Shown here: one piece after another, positions 34,727-44,196 of the stretch
Layout: the number at the start of each line of letters is the position of its first letter
Position numbering within the stretch: the first letter of the stretch is position 1
Source: Caloranaerobacter ferrireducens
Lineage (GTDB): Bacteria > Bacillota > Clostridia > Tissierellales > Thermohalobacteraceae
DNA length: 64,000 nucleotides
Assembly: GCF_001730685.1 (NCBI RefSeq)
Contig: NZ_MDJR01000006.1
Location: 88,180-152,179, forward strand
Reading direction: 5' to 3'
Position numbers and translations under genes: made by a program
Notes under the pieces: model-generated
Database searches by the model: none
Told to the model about the DNA's origin: nothing
The model's input: the letters and a program-made list of their open reading frames with translations, nothing else

Positions 34727-34752
34727 AAAACTCAGCTTATTTGGCTGAGTTT
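34727..34752 (-). terminator. Terminator after speD
   Basis: AAACTCAGC pairs with GCTGAGTTT across TTATTTG, immediately after the speD stop codon on the minus strand, with an A/T-rich tail. Confidence 0.83.
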
Positions 34753-34757
34753 TCATT

Positions 34758-35576
34758 TTAAACATTAGGAACATTTATTCCATAAAATATTTCTGTCATT
34801 TCTTTATTCAATTTTTGAATAATATCTTCTCTCTCTTTTTGTGTTAAATCTTCTTCACTTATCTCAAACAAATAGTTTTCTAATTTCAGATCTTTTATTT
34901 TCATTTTAGTATGGAATATATTAGACTGATAAATATTCATATCTATTAGATTATATCTAGCTATTGTTTCCTTTGCTATAAAATTTTGAATTGAGTTAAT
35001 ATCATGATCAATAAAATATTTTCTGCCATTTACATCCCTAGTAAATCCTCTGACTCTGTAATCTATAGTTATAATATCAGAATCAAAGCTATCAATAAGA
35101 TAATTTAAAGCTTTTAAAGGAGAAATTTGACCACAAGTAGAAACATCAATATCAACTCTAAATGTACTTATATTATTTTCTGGATGTGTTTCTGGATAAG
35201 TATGAACTGTTATATGACTCTTATCTAAATGTCCTACTATATTTTCTCTTATAGGAGTTAGTATTCCCCTATTACAAGATGGGTCTAGTACATATAGCGG
35301 TACTTCTTCTTCAGAAATCAATAATGTAACACTTGCACCTTGTGGGTCATAGTCCTGTTTCGCAATATTTAATACATTAGCTCCTATAATTTCTGTAACA
35401 GTCGTTAATATTTTAGTCAATCTTTCAGAATTATACTGTTCATCAATGTATTCAATGTATTTTTTTCTATCTTCTTCAGTTTTAGTATAGCATATGTCAT
35501 AAATATTAAAACTTAATGATTTTGTTAAATTATTAAAACCGTATAGTTTCAACTTGTTCTCATTAGTTTTTATCAA
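34758..35576 (-). CDS. speD: S-adenosylmethionine decarboxylase proenzyme (E. coli type)
   Basis: SpeD makes decarboxylated SAM for polyamine synthesis. It self-cleaves to form a pyruvoyl cofactor: the processing site is [13 protein letters not shown], with Ser120 becoming the pyruvoyl group and Cys148 (DVSTCGQ) as the helper cysteine. At 272 residues it belongs to the longer Gram-negative-like class and not the short Bacillus SpeH class. Translation starts at TTG behind AAAAGGGG. No speE is adjacent. Confidence 0.95.
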   Translation of the reverse strand: MIKTNENKLKLYGFNNLTKSLSFNIYDICYTKTEEDRKKYIEYIDEQYNSERLTKILTTVTEIIGANVLNIAKQDYDPQGASVTLLISEEEVPLYVLDPSCNRGILTPIRENIVGHLDKSHITVHTYPETHPENNISTFRVDIDVSTCGQISPLKALNYLIDSFDSDIITIDYRVRGFTRDVNGRKYFIDHDINSIQNFIAKETIARYNLIDMNIYQSNIFHTKMKIKDLKLENYLFEISEEDLTQKEREDIIQKLNKEMTEIFYGINVPNV

Positions 35577-35732
35577 CTTAATTCCCCTTTTCTACTAAAT
35601 TCTTCTCTATATAATATAATGAACAAATTTATATAGTTAAATCTAGTTTCCCAAAGTTTAAGCTAATTATAAATTATAAACCAATAGAATCTAATAGTCA
35701 ATTATATTTAAGATAATAATAATTTAAAAATT

Positions 35733-35759
35733 TACCCCTACTTTACATAAGTAGGGGCG
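35733..35759 (-). terminator. Terminator after asnS
   Basis: CCCCTACTT pairs with AAGTAGGGG across a 5-base loop, followed by TAAATTTTT on the minus strand. Confidence 0.87.
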
Positions 35760-35781
35760 TTTACTATATTTTGCATGTTGT

Positions 35782-37173
35782 TTAGAATTCTGCTGATCTT
35801 GGAGTTCTTGGATATGGAATAACGTCTCTAATATTAGTCATACCTGTTAGATACATTATAGCTCTCTCAAATCCTAATCCATAGCCAGCATGTTTAACTC
35901 CGCCATATTTTCTTAATTCTAGATACCACCAATAGTCTTCTTTTTTAAGTCCCATTTCTTCCATTCTCTTTACCAAAATATCGAATCTTTCTTCTCTTTG
36001 ACTACCACCTATTATTTCTCCAACTCCAGGTACTAATAAATCCATAGCCGCAACAGTTTTATTATCATCGTTCAATCTCATATAGAAAGCCTTTATATCT
36101 TTTGGATAATCTGTTACAAAAACAGGCTTATTAAACACTTCCTCTGTAATATATCTTTCATGTTCAGTTTGCAGGTCATTACCCCATTCTACAGGATATT
36201 GGAAGTTCTTATTTGATTTTTTTAGTATATCTATAGCTTCAGTATAAGTTATTCTTTCAAAATTTGAATTTACAATATTAGTTAATCTATCTAACAATCC
36301 TTTATCTATAAACTTGTTAAAGAACTCCATCTCTTCTGGTGCATTTTCTAAAACAAAACTTATAATATACTTTAACATTTCTTCAGCTAAATCCATATCA
36401 TCTTGCAGATCTGCAAAAGCTATTTCAGGCTCTATCATCCAGAACTCTGCAGCATGTCTTGGAGTATTAGAATTTTCTGCTCTAAAAGTAGGTCCAAACG
36501 TATAAACATTTCTAAATGCCAAAGCATATGCTTCCACATTTAACTGTCCACTTACTGTTAAATTTGTTTCTCTACCAAAGAAATCTTTCTTAAAATCAAT
36601 TTTACCATTTTCATCTAATGGTAGATTATCAAAGTCTAGCGTTGTGACTCTAAACATTTGTCCTGCACCTTCACAGTCACTGCCCGTAATTATTGGAGTA
36701 TGCACATAAACAAAACCTCTCTCTTGGAAAAACTTGTGTATTGCATAAGCGACTAATGAACGAATTCTAAATACTGCTGAAAAAGTATTACTTCTTGGTC
36801 TTAAATGAGCAATAGTTCTTAGAAATTCGAAAGTATGCCTTTTCTTTTGAAGTGGATAATCCTTATCTGATTCAGCTTCAATAGTTATACTTGTGGCCTT
36901 TATTTCAAATGGCTGTTTATTATTAGGAGTTGCTACAAGTAAACCTTCAACTTTAATTGCAGTACTAATAGGCAATTTTGAAATTTCTTTAAAATTATCT
37001 AAATTATCCTCAAACACAATTTGAATATTTTTGAAAAAGCTCCCATCATTTAATTCAATAAATCCAAAAGATTTTGAGCTTCTGATAGTTCTTACCCATC
37101 CCGAAACAGCTACATTCTTATCTATATACTTTTCCATATTTCTGTAAATTTCTTTTACTAATATACTTCTCAT
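35782..37173 (-). CDS. asnS: Asparaginyl-tRNA synthetase
   Basis: AsnRS charges tRNA-Asn. The N-terminal OB-fold anticodon domain (residues about 15-105, [21 protein letters not shown]) is followed by the class II core with motif 2 ([20 protein letters not shown]) and motif 3 ([14 protein letters not shown]). The 463-residue length is standard. A T-box leader with an AAC specifier precedes it, which independently supports asparagine specificity. GGGAGGT precedes the ATG. Confidence 0.98.
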   Translation of the reverse strand: MRSILVKEIYRNMEKYIDKNVAVSGWVRTIRSSKSFGFIELNDGSFFKNIQIVFEDNLDNFKEISKLPISTAIKVEGLLVATPNNKQPFEIKATSITIEAESDKDYPLQKKRHTFEFLRTIAHLRPRSNTFSAVFRIRSLVAYAIHKFFQERGFVYVHTPIITGSDCEGAGQMFRVTTLDFDNLPLDENGKIDFKKDFFGRETNLTVSGQLNVEAYALAFRNVYTFGPTFRAENSNTPRHAAEFWMIEPEIAFADLQDDMDLAEEMLKYIISFVLENAPEEMEFFNKFIDKGLLDRLTNIVNSNFERITYTEAIDILKKSNKNFQYPVEWGNDLQTEHERYITEEVFNKPVFVTDYPKDIKAFYMRLNDDNKTVAAMDLLVPGVGEIIGGSQREERFDILVKRMEEMGLKKEDYWWYLELRKYGGVKHAGYGLGFERAIMYLTGMTNIRDVIPYPRTPRSAEF

Positions 37174-37362
37174 CCTTATACCTCCCTTTTTAATTAGTTA
37201 AATGTAAAATTTAAAATTAAGAATTGAAAATGAACCAAATCTTCAATTTAAATAAATTGTTGACCAATTTTACATTTTCAATTTTCAATTTTACATTTCT
37301 ATGCCCTGTTCCCTGTTCTCTGATTCTAGTACCAAGTATCCAGCACCCAGTACCAAATATAT

Positions 37363-37640
37363 AAAAAACCTTTCATCCCAAAACAAGGGACGAAAGGTTA
37401 CTTTCGCGGTGCCACCCTAATTGCTGCATATGCAGCCAACTTTACCAGTACAGAAAATACTCTATACTGTCCAAATAATAACGGTTTGGTCCCGTCTAAG
37501 CCTACTCTCTAAATGATTTCGGTTAGAGACTCCGAGATGTTCTTCAATATGGACTTCGTATCGGTCTCCCACCATCACCGACTCGCTTAAACTACGTTCC
37601 ATATCTACTCTTCTCTTCATAGTCTTTTCCATATTTAATT
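37363..37640 (-). promoter_or_regulatory. T-box leader of asnS with AAC (Asn) specifier
   Basis: On the minus strand stem I includes GGTGATGGTGGGAGACCG (the AG-bulge and GNTG-type elements). The specifier AAC (37539-37541) sits in GAAGAACATCTC, the T-box sequence AGGGTGGCACCGCG is at about 37405-37419, and the final terminator stem is AACCTTTC with GAAAGGTT (37368-37400) plus TTTTTT. Uncharged tRNA-Asn should favour read-through. Stretch 37174-37360 holds only degenerate AT-rich words. Confidence 0.96.
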
Positions 37641-37648
37641 TTTAACTT

Positions 37649-37677
37649 ATTATAATATTTTTTATAAAATATGTCAA
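37649..37677 (-). promoter_or_regulatory. Promoter of the asnS T-box leader
   Basis: On the minus strand TTGACA and TATAAT are exactly 17 bases apart, a perfect consensus sigma-A promoter just upstream of the leader. Confidence 0.92.
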
Positions 37678-37713
37678 AGCAATTTATATAATCTTGCCCG
37701 ATATTTATATAAT

Positions 37714-38952
37714 TTATTCTACCTTTTCATCCCAAACCATTTTTGCAAGAGGAAATGGTTCTAACGCTCTATCAAGAATACCATGAACATAAGCAATCAT
37801 TACTCCATAATTCACAATCGGTATATTTAAAGATTTTGCACTATTAATTCTATAAAGCATACCTCTTCTATTTAACATACAGCCTCCACAATGTACAATT
37901 AAAGAATATTTTTGTACATCATCTGGAAAGGAACTTCCAGAACTAAATTCAAATTCTAATTTTTTGCCTGTAATTTGTCTTATCCATCTTGGAATTTTTA
38001 CTCTACCAATATCATCAGCTTGTCTATGATGAGTACATCCTTCTGAAACTAAAATCTTATCTCCATCTTTAAGTTTTTCAATTGCTTTAACTCCTTTTAC
38101 TAGCTCAACTAAATCTCCTTTAAATCTAGCAAATAGTATTGAAAAAGAAGTCATTAAAATATCCTTTGGAGTATCAGCAGCTACCTTCAAAAAGGCTTGT
38201 GAATCTGTTATTACAAGTTTAGGTTTTTTAGAGATATTTTCTAAAGTTTCCTTTAATTCATATTCTTTTGTAACAATAGCAATTGCATCACTTTCTAATA
38301 TATCTCTAATAGTCTGCTGTTGAGGAAGAATCAGCCTTCCTTTTGGTGCTGCCTTATCAATCGGAGTAACAAGAACTACAAAGTCACCTGGATTTATTAA
38401 ATCTCCGACTATCTTAAATTTATCTTCATCTTCCGGTAAAACACTAATAATTTTCTTTTTCAATTCATTTATCCCTTGTTTTTTCAACGCTGAAATTGCT
38501 AAAACAGGTACTTTAAATTCCTTTTTCAAGCTAATAATTTCTTCATTAGATACTTCGGAAATATCAGCTTTGTTTAATACTATAATTAATGGTATTTTCT
38601 TTTCCTTAATTCTATTAATTATCATTTTATCTTCATCAGTTATCCCGACAGTAGTATCAATTACAAACAAGGCCACATCTGTTTTATTCAAAACTTCCAT
38701 CGATTTTTTAATTCTAAGCTCCCCTAAATCACCAACATCATCTAATCCAGCAGTATCTATAATAACACAAGGTCCGATTGGTAAAATTTCTATAGATTTA
38801 TAAACAGGGTCTGTAGTAGTTCCCTTAACATCTGATACTATAGCTATTTCTTGATTAGTAATTGCGTTTATAATACTAGATTTTCCAGAATTTCTCTTAC
38901 CAAACAAAGCTATATGAACTCTAGTTGAACGTGGTGTATCATTTAAACTCAT
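37714..38952 (-). CDS. hydF: [FeFe]-hydrogenase maturation GTPase HydF
   Basis: HydF is the scaffold on which the 2Fe subcluster is assembled before transfer to the hydrogenase. The N-terminal GTPase domain has the P-loop FGKRNSGKSS (residues 17-26), DTAGLDD and NKAD. The C-terminal cluster-binding region has CTHH and HCGGC, the cysteine/histidine ligands of HydF. At 412 residues it is full length. GGAGGG precedes the ATG. It follows aspA after 16 bases, so they are co-transcribed. hydE, hydG and a hydrogenase are not in the window. Confidence 0.97.
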   Translation of the reverse strand: MSLNDTPRSTRVHIALFGKRNSGKSSIINAITNQEIAIVSDVKGTTTDPVYKSIEILPIGPCVIIDTAGLDDVGDLGELRIKKSMEVLNKTDVALFVIDTTVGITDEDKMIINRIKEKKIPLIIVLNKADISEVSNEEIISLKKEFKVPVLAISALKKQGINELKKKIISVLPEDEDKFKIVGDLINPGDFVVLVTPIDKAAPKGRLILPQQQTIRDILESDAIAIVTKEYELKETLENISKKPKLVITDSQAFLKVAADTPKDILMTSFSILFARFKGDLVELVKGVKAIEKLKDGDKILVSEGCTHHRQADDIGRVKIPRWIRQITGKKLEFEFSSGSSFPDDVQKYSLIVHCGGCMLNRRGMLYRINSAKSLNIPIVNYGVMIAYVHGILDRALEPFPLAKMVWDEKVE

Positions 38953-38968
38953 TTATATCCCTCCAAAA

Positions 38969-40366
38969 TTATTTACCTGGTATTCCTGGTTTTGTTACCT
39001 GATAAGGATTTAGAATTTTGTCTATTTCCTCTTCAGTCAGAATATTTTCTTCTCTTAAAACTTCTCTTATTGTCTTATTATTTTTAAGTGCTTTCTTTGC
39101 TATTTCACTTGCCCTATCATAACCTATATGATGAACAAGAGCCGTTACTAATGCAGTAGACCTTTCAAGGTTTTCCCTGCACCTTTTTTCATTTACTTTT
39201 ATTCCTTCAATACACTTTTCTCTAAATAAAACAACAGCATCATTTAATAGTTCTAAAGACTCTAAAAGGCTTTCAGCTATAAGCGGAATAAATGCATTCA
39301 ATTCAAGCTGGCCTGAAGAACTAGCCAGAGTAATAGTGTAATCATTTGCTATGACTTTCATCGCTACTTGCGCTACCATCTCTGGTATTACTGGATTAAC
39401 CTTTCCAGGCATAATACTCGATCCGGCTTGCATCATAGGAAGCTCTATTTCTCCTAACCCACCTTTTGGACCTGAATTTAACAGTCTTAAATCATTTGAA
39501 ATTTTAAGCAAATTCACACTGCATGCCTTTAATAGCCCAGAAACCTCTACAAACACATCTGTGTTTTGAGTTATATCCATAGGAAATTCAGACCTAGCTA
39601 GCCCTAGTTTTGTTAGATCCTGAATAACATCCGTTATCATAAAAATAAATTTTAATGGAGCGTTCATTCCCGTTCCAATTGCAGTTCCACCTAAATTTAT
39701 TTGTCTTAGTCTTTCCTCAACCTTGTAAACTCTCCATCTATCTCTAGCAATTGCTTTTGCATAAGCTCCAAATCCTTGACCTACCATCATAGGAAGAGCA
39801 TCCATAAGCTGAGTTCTACCTAGTTTAATTATTTCACTGAATTGATTTTCTTTAATCTGAAGTGCTTCCTGCAAATCTGCAAGAGAGTTACTCAATTCTC
39901 TAAGCATATGAATAGAAGCAATTCTAAGAGCAGTCGGATATACATCATTAGTAGACTGAGACATATTTACATGATTAAGTGGATGAATAATACTATAATC
40001 TCCTTTTCTGCCTCCTAAAATTTCTATAGCCCTATTCGCAATAACTTCATTAACATTCATGTTAGTAGATGTTCCCGCTCCACCCTGAAATGCACTTAAT
40101 TTAAACTCATCATCAAATTTACCTTCGATAACTTCTTCACTCGCTTTAATTATAGCATCAGCTTTATCTTCTGGTAATCTATTTAATCTTTTATTTACTA
40201 TTGCTGCTGCCTTTTTAATAAGAGCAATTTCTCTTATTAGTTTTAAGTTTACTGTTTTTGATTTTAATTTAAAGTTTTCTAGTGCTCTTTTTGTATTTAT
40301 CCCATAATATCTATCATTTTCAATCCTGCACTCTCCTAAAAAATCCTTTTCTACTCTATAATTCAA
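38969..40366 (-). CDS. aspA: Aspartate ammonia-lyase
   Basis: A fumarase/aspartase superfamily enzyme of 465 residues that releases ammonia from aspartate to give fumarate. The signature GSSIMPGKVNPV lies near residue 318, with GGAGTSTNMNVNEVIANRA and HVNMSQSTNDVYPT upstream. Aspartase and not fumarase is favoured by the position next to hydF, a pairing seen in several clostridial hydrogenase maturation clusters, but sequence alone cannot exclude fumarase. Translation begins at TTG, supported by AGGAGG 8 bases upstream. The upstream gene is ttcA-like. Confidence 0.88.
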   Translation of the reverse strand: MNYRVEKDFLGECRIENDRYYGINTKRALENFKLKSKTVNLKLIREIALIKKAAAIVNKRLNRLPEDKADAIIKASEEVIEGKFDDEFKLSAFQGGAGTSTNMNVNEVIANRAIEILGGRKGDYSIIHPLNHVNMSQSTNDVYPTALRIASIHMLRELSNSLADLQEALQIKENQFSEIIKLGRTQLMDALPMMVGQGFGAYAKAIARDRWRVYKVEERLRQINLGGTAIGTGMNAPLKFIFMITDVIQDLTKLGLARSEFPMDITQNTDVFVEVSGLLKACSVNLLKISNDLRLLNSGPKGGLGEIELPMMQAGSSIMPGKVNPVIPEMVAQVAMKVIANDYTITLASSSGQLELNAFIPLIAESLLESLELLNDAVVLFREKCIEGIKVNEKRCRENLERSTALVTALVHHIGYDRASEIAKKALKNNKTIREVLREENILTEEEIDKILNPYQVTKPGIPGK

Positions 40367-40393
40367 ATTTCAAACCTCCTCTCATATCTATTC

Positions 40394-41281
40394 TTACTCA
40401 TAAAAATCTAAATACGAATATTTCTTCCCATCTTTTTGCCACCCTAATATTGCATCCATATTTACATTCTGAGCTGCTTTGAAAATAGACTTGTCTACAT
40501 TTTCAAAATTTTTCTTTAAATCTTCTATAAGCTCTTTAATTTCATTCCTTTTACTCGATGTCTTCTTTGCAGCAACCATACACGCACAATTCAATGGCCA
40601 AATTCCACTATTTTGAGTAAACCTCTCAATATGTTTTTCGCGTATATAATACATTGGTCTGATTAATTCTACCCCTCTAAAATTTGTTGATTTCAACTTA
40701 GGGAGCATTGTTTTGAAACATCCAGCATATAAAATATTTAATAAAGTAGTCTCAATAACATCATTAAAATGATGTCCAAGAGCTAGCTTATTACATCCAA
40801 GCTCTTGAGCTTTATTATATAATGCTCCACGTCGCATTCTAGCACACATATAACAAGGATAATCCTGTGCGATATTATCAACTATTTCAAAAATTCTTGA
40901 TTCAAAAATATGAATTGGTATATTTAAATATTGACAATTATCAATAAGTAACTCTTTTATACTCTCATGATACCCTGGATCCATTACTATAAATTCGAGC
41001 TCAATTTTAACTTGACCTTGACGTTTTAATTCTTGAAAAAGTTTAGCCATAAGCATACTATCTTTGCCGCCAGAAATTGCTACAGCAATCTTGTCTCCAT
41101 CTTCTACTAAATCAAACTCTCTTATAGCTTTAACAAACTTTGACCATATATGCTTTCTATATTTCTTAATAATACTACGTTCTATTTCTTTAAGAGGTTT
41201 TCTTTCATTAAAAGGAACTAATATCTCACAACCACTTCCTGCAATACCATTTTCTCGATTATTATTTTCATTATTACTCAT
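40394..41281 (-). CDS. ttcA: TtcA family tRNA 2-thiocytidine biosynthesis protein
   Basis: The protein has the PP-loop ATP-pyrophosphatase motif AVAISGGKDSM and the cysteine pair CYMCARMRRG found in Fe-S-dependent TtcA sulfur-transfer enzymes, then LALGHHFNDVIETTLLN. TtcA installs 2-thiocytidine at position 32 of some tRNAs. At 295 residues it carries a hydrophilic N-terminal extension of about 25 residues. GTGAGGTG precedes the ATG. It is 27 bases upstream of aspA on the same strand, so it may head the aspA-hydF transcript. Confidence 0.86.
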   Translation of the reverse strand: MSNNENNNRENGIAGSGCEILVPFNERKPLKEIERSIIKKYRKHIWSKFVKAIREFDLVEDGDKIAVAISGGKDSMLMAKLFQELKRQGQVKIELEFIVMDPGYHESIKELLIDNCQYLNIPIHIFESRIFEIVDNIAQDYPCYMCARMRRGALYNKAQELGCNKLALGHHFNDVIETTLLNILYAGCFKTMLPKLKSTNFRGVELIRPMYYIREKHIERFTQNSGIWPLNCACMVAAKKTSSKRNEIKELIEDLKKNFENVDKSIFKAAQNVNMDAILGWQKDGKKYSYLDFYE

Positions 41282-41339
41282 TATGTCACCTCACTTTTTC
41301 GAAAATATTATATCACCATTTTAGCAATTTTGTCTTTAG

Positions 41340-41454
41340 AATAAAATCTTTGATTCAAATAAATTATGGAAGATTTTGATGAAATCCATTACGGAAATTA
41401 TATTTAAAATTATTCACAGTTTAATAAGGAATATAATTCCCTATAGATTATAAA
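41340..41454 (-). repeat. Dispersed two-hairpin repeat, copy E (reverse orientation)
   Basis: The order is reversed relative to copies A-D: the AAAATCTTTGATTC hairpin first, then GGATTTCATCAAAATC-type joining sequence, then the long hairpin ending in AGATTATAAA. It lies in the gap between ttcA and the second dehalogenase-like gene. Confidence 0.88.
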
Positions 41455-41497
41455 ATTGATGTAAACATCCAAATTTAGTGTTTCAAACTATTTAATA

Positions 41498-41620
41498 CTA
41501 AAATCTCCCTTTATGCCCTGATTTATGTGGATATTTAATACTCTCATTAATAATTTTTATACATTTAAGCAAAAACTTCTCTTTTAAATTAACAGTAAAG
41601 TTGATTTTGTCCATATCCAT
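41498..41620 (-). CDS. Possible 40-residue ORF or gene remnant
   Basis: On the minus strand an ATG opens 40 codons ending at TAG, with a lysine-rich amphipathic composition (MDMDKINFTVNLKEKF at the start, then YPHKSGHKGRF at the end). The frame is open further upstream, back across the end of the neighbouring Fe-S protein gene in a different frame. There is no clear ribosome-binding site. It could be a decayed fragment. The rest of 41282-41696 is repeat copy E and unassigned DNA. Confidence 0.2.
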   Translation of the reverse strand: MDMDKINFTVNLKEKFLLKCIKIINESIKYPHKSGHKGRF

Positions 41621-41696
41621 TAAAGTAAAAATTGAGTAGTAGGAAATTAATTCACCACTACTCGTATAAGTTAGATTTATAAATGTGTCTCTATAG

Positions 41697-42659
41697 CTAA
41701 ATAGGTTTATCTTTTTTACTGAAATAGGATTTGTTTTTCAGTAATTTACAATAATCGAACTGATTAAATACACATTCCTTAATACAAACTGTACATCCTG
41801 AAGTATTTGCAAAAGGAACTGCACATTTTCTGTAATCAATGAATGTTAATGACCCATCCTCATGAACTATTGGATTTTCATATATTGCATCTCCAGGACA
41901 TTTTCTTATGCACTTTCCACACTTAGCACAAAATTCTTTAATCCACATATGCTTATTTTCTGTTGAAAATGGTAAATTCTCAATGTTAGTATATATCGCT
42001 GCTATTCTTTGCCTTGGTCCATAATTTGGCGAAATTAAAAGCCCATGTCTTCCTATAGCGCCTAAACCTGCTTTTTCTGCCAATAATGGATATATAACAT
42101 CTCCCCCTAAAGCTGGTCCTGCTTGAGCCTTAAACCCATTTTTTCTTAAATAATCAGCTATTTTGTTTACTATTATTCCTAATCCTAAATAAGTTCTAAA
42201 TACTTCTTTACCTGTTTCTATCCCAGGCGCTTTATCTATAAACTCTTTTTTCATTTCCATAGTTACCACAATTGCATTATCATATAGTATTCCACGATTT
42301 TTAAAAATTAAATCGCTATCAACTTTTGCAAATCCAATATCAGATACACCCAAACTTTTTGCATATTCAACTAATTTATAAATAAATTTTTCTGAAGCAA
42401 TTTTATTATTTTCTTTAGGATTTCTTTTTACTGAAGAGTAGCTCTTTTTAACATTAAATAATGTTCTAATCATTGTTGGCATGACTGCCTTAATTTCTTT
42501 AAAGGATTTTCTAGAATTACCACCGTATCTCATAATTATTTCTGGTACACTTAATCCTTCCTTTGCATTCTCGCCCGAATAGATGATTTGTTCATTCTCA
42601 GATATATATTTTTTTAAATTTTGAATTGATTGAATTATTTTTATCAATTTTGCATTCAT
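41697..42659 (-). CDS. Second RdhA/QueG-like double 4Fe-4S protein
   Basis: About 320 residues with the same layout as the dehalogenase-like protein near 16 kb. A nitroreductase-like corrinoid-binding region (PLLAEKAGLGAIGRHGLLIS, then NYGPRQRIAAIYTN) is followed by a ferredoxin module with CAKCGKCIRKCPG (about 244-256) and a second cluster motif CTVCIKECVF. It has no Tat signal or membrane anchor. Cobalamin binding and substrate are inferred or unknown. The internal ATG is chosen because GAGGGGG lies 6 bases before it. Confidence 0.78.
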   Translation of the reverse strand: MNAKLIKIIQSIQNLKKYISENEQIIYSGENAKEGLSVPEIIMRYGGNSRKSFKEIKAVMPTMIRTLFNVKKSYSSVKRNPKENNKIASEKFIYKLVEYAKSLGVSDIGFAKVDSDLIFKNRGILYDNAIVVTMEMKKEFIDKAPGIETGKEVFRTYLGLGIIVNKIADYLRKNGFKAQAGPALGGDVIYPLLAEKAGLGAIGRHGLLISPNYGPRQRIAAIYTNIENLPFSTENKHMWIKEFCAKCGKCIRKCPGDAIYENPIVHEDGSLTFIDYRKCAVPFANTSGCTVCIKECVFNQFDYCKLLKNKSYFSKKDKPI

Positions 42660-42772
42660 AATTAGCCCCCTCAATTCTTTAACTAATATAATCATTCTAG
42701 ATAAAAATATATCTTTAAAGATTTTCTAATACCCTTTTAATTTATTATACATGAATTTATAGTTATATTAAT

Positions 42773-42803
42773 AAGAGCTAAAGGAACCATTCCTTTAGCT
42801 CTT
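42773..42803 (-). terminator. Terminator hairpin after the M29 aminopeptidase gene
   Basis: A perfect 13-bp stem (AAGAGCTAAAGGA with TCCTTTAGCTCTT) follows the stop codon. The T-tract is short. Confidence 0.75.
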
Positions 42804-42809
42804 AAAAAC

Positions 42810-44039
42810 TTAATATGTAAAGTTACCATTTTTGAATACAGATATTTCTTTTCCTTCTGCTGTAATTCCTATTATTTCAAGATCTTCTGTGCCTATCATA
42901 AAATCTTCATGTACAAGAGAATCGTTTACTCCTAGTTTTTCTAATTCTTCTTTGTTCATGTTTTCACTGTTTTTTATACATACTGGATATGCTTTTCCTA
43001 TTGCTAGATGGCATGATGCATTTTCATCAAAAAGAGTATTGTAAAACAATATATTTGATTTTGAAATAGGGGAATCATAAGGAACTAAAGCTACTTCACC
43101 AAGGTAGCAGGAACCTTCATCAGTTTCAATAAGTTGTTTTAAAGTCTCATAACCTTTTTCAGCTTTAAAATCAACAATCTTTCCATCTTTAAATGTTAAG
43201 GAAAAGTTTTCAATTAAGTTCCCGTTATAGTTTAAAGGCTTTGAACTTACTACAGTACCATTTACTCCTGTCTTTTTTGGTAAAGTAAATACCTCTTCTG
43301 TAGGCATATTTGCAACAAATTCTACTCCTTCAGGAGTGTAATCTGAACCTCCAAGCCATATATGATTCTCAGGAAGCTCTATTTTCAAATCTGTTCCTAA
43401 AGAGTTTTTAAAGTGAAGAAGTTTAAATTTATTACTGTTTAAAAATTCCAAACTTTTTCTAAGATTATTTTTATGATTTTCCCAAGAAGCAACAGGATCT
43501 TCTGTATCTACTCTTACAGCTTTTAAAATAGCATCCCATAGTTTTTCAACCGCATCATCTTCTGAAAGTTCAGGGAAGACTTTCTTTGCCCAAGCCTTTG
43601 TAGGAACTGATACAATGCACCACACATTTTTATTACTCATCAAACTTTCTCTGTATTCTTTTAATGAAGCATTACTAACCTTACGTTCTTTTGCTATTCT
43701 TTCAGGATTTACATCTTTCATAAGCTCTGGATCAGATGCAGATATTCTTAGAAAAGCTGCTCCTTGCTTCATATAATACATATAGAACTCTTTCTTCCAT
43801 TGAGGAAACTCTTCAAAAACTTCTTCTGGAGCATGCATATATCTAATTTTTGAAAACAACTCATCTATCCAATTTATAACAACATCCTTTGCTCCCTCTT
43901 GATAAGCAACCTTTGCTACCATTCTTGCAAAAGAATCACATTCTATAGGAGAAGTTATAACAAGAATTTGGTTTTTTTGAATGTTAATTCCCGTTTTTAC
44001 TACAAGACGGGCATATTTTTCAAGTGAAATATTATCCAT
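42810..44039 (-). CDS. M29 family aminopeptidase (thermophilic aminopeptidase/AmpS type)
   Basis: A 409-residue metallo-aminopeptidase. Recognisable M29 segments are ASCHLAIGKAYPV, NKEELEKLGVNDSLVHEDFMIG near the C-terminus (metal ligands), and LGTDLKIELPENHIWLGG in the middle. It removes N-terminal residues from peptides in the cytosol. The ATG is chosen because AAAGGAG lies 7 bases before it, with a non-usable TTG two codons earlier. It is transcribed alone. Confidence 0.93.
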   Translation of the reverse strand: MDNISLEKYARLVVKTGINIQKNQILVITSPIECDSFARMVAKVAYQEGAKDVVINWIDELFSKIRYMHAPEEVFEEFPQWKKEFYMYYMKQGAAFLRISASDPELMKDVNPERIAKERKVSNASLKEYRESLMSNKNVWCIVSVPTKAWAKKVFPELSEDDAVEKLWDAILKAVRVDTEDPVASWENHKNNLRKSLEFLNSNKFKLLHFKNSLGTDLKIELPENHIWLGGSDYTPEGVEFVANMPTEEVFTLPKKTGVNGTVVSSKPLNYNGNLIENFSLTFKDGKIVDFKAEKGYETLKQLIETDEGSCYLGEVALVPYDSPISKSNILFYNTLFDENASCHLAIGKAYPVCIKNSENMNKEELEKLGVNDSLVHEDFMIGTEDLEIIGITAEGKEISVFKNGNFTY

Positions 44040-44196
44040 AATCAAACTCCTTTCTCAAAATTTTTACTAAATGCCACAAATTAAATATACCCCTATAAAT
44101 TATAGTATAACATATTATCAGTATATTTTGACTTTAATGTATTTTTAATATACTTTCACTAAAATAGCTCAAGAAATTATTTTTCGCCGTTGTCGT

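Noticed and set aside
34001..35576. LUD protein and speD as one functional operon
   Set aside because: A terminator hairpin follows speD, the two genes are about 115 bases apart with the LUD gene upstream of no polyamine gene, and there is no known link between the functions.
37300..37362. Repeated CCAAGTATCCAGCACCCAGT-like words as a CRISPR array
   Set aside because: The words are irregular, overlap and have no constant spacer length; no cas gene is present.
41498..41720. Frameshifted C-terminal extension of the second RdhA-like protein
   Set aside because: The protein already ends at the expected distance after its second cluster motif, and the out-of-frame extension has no family similarity I can name; kept only as a low-confidence small ORF.
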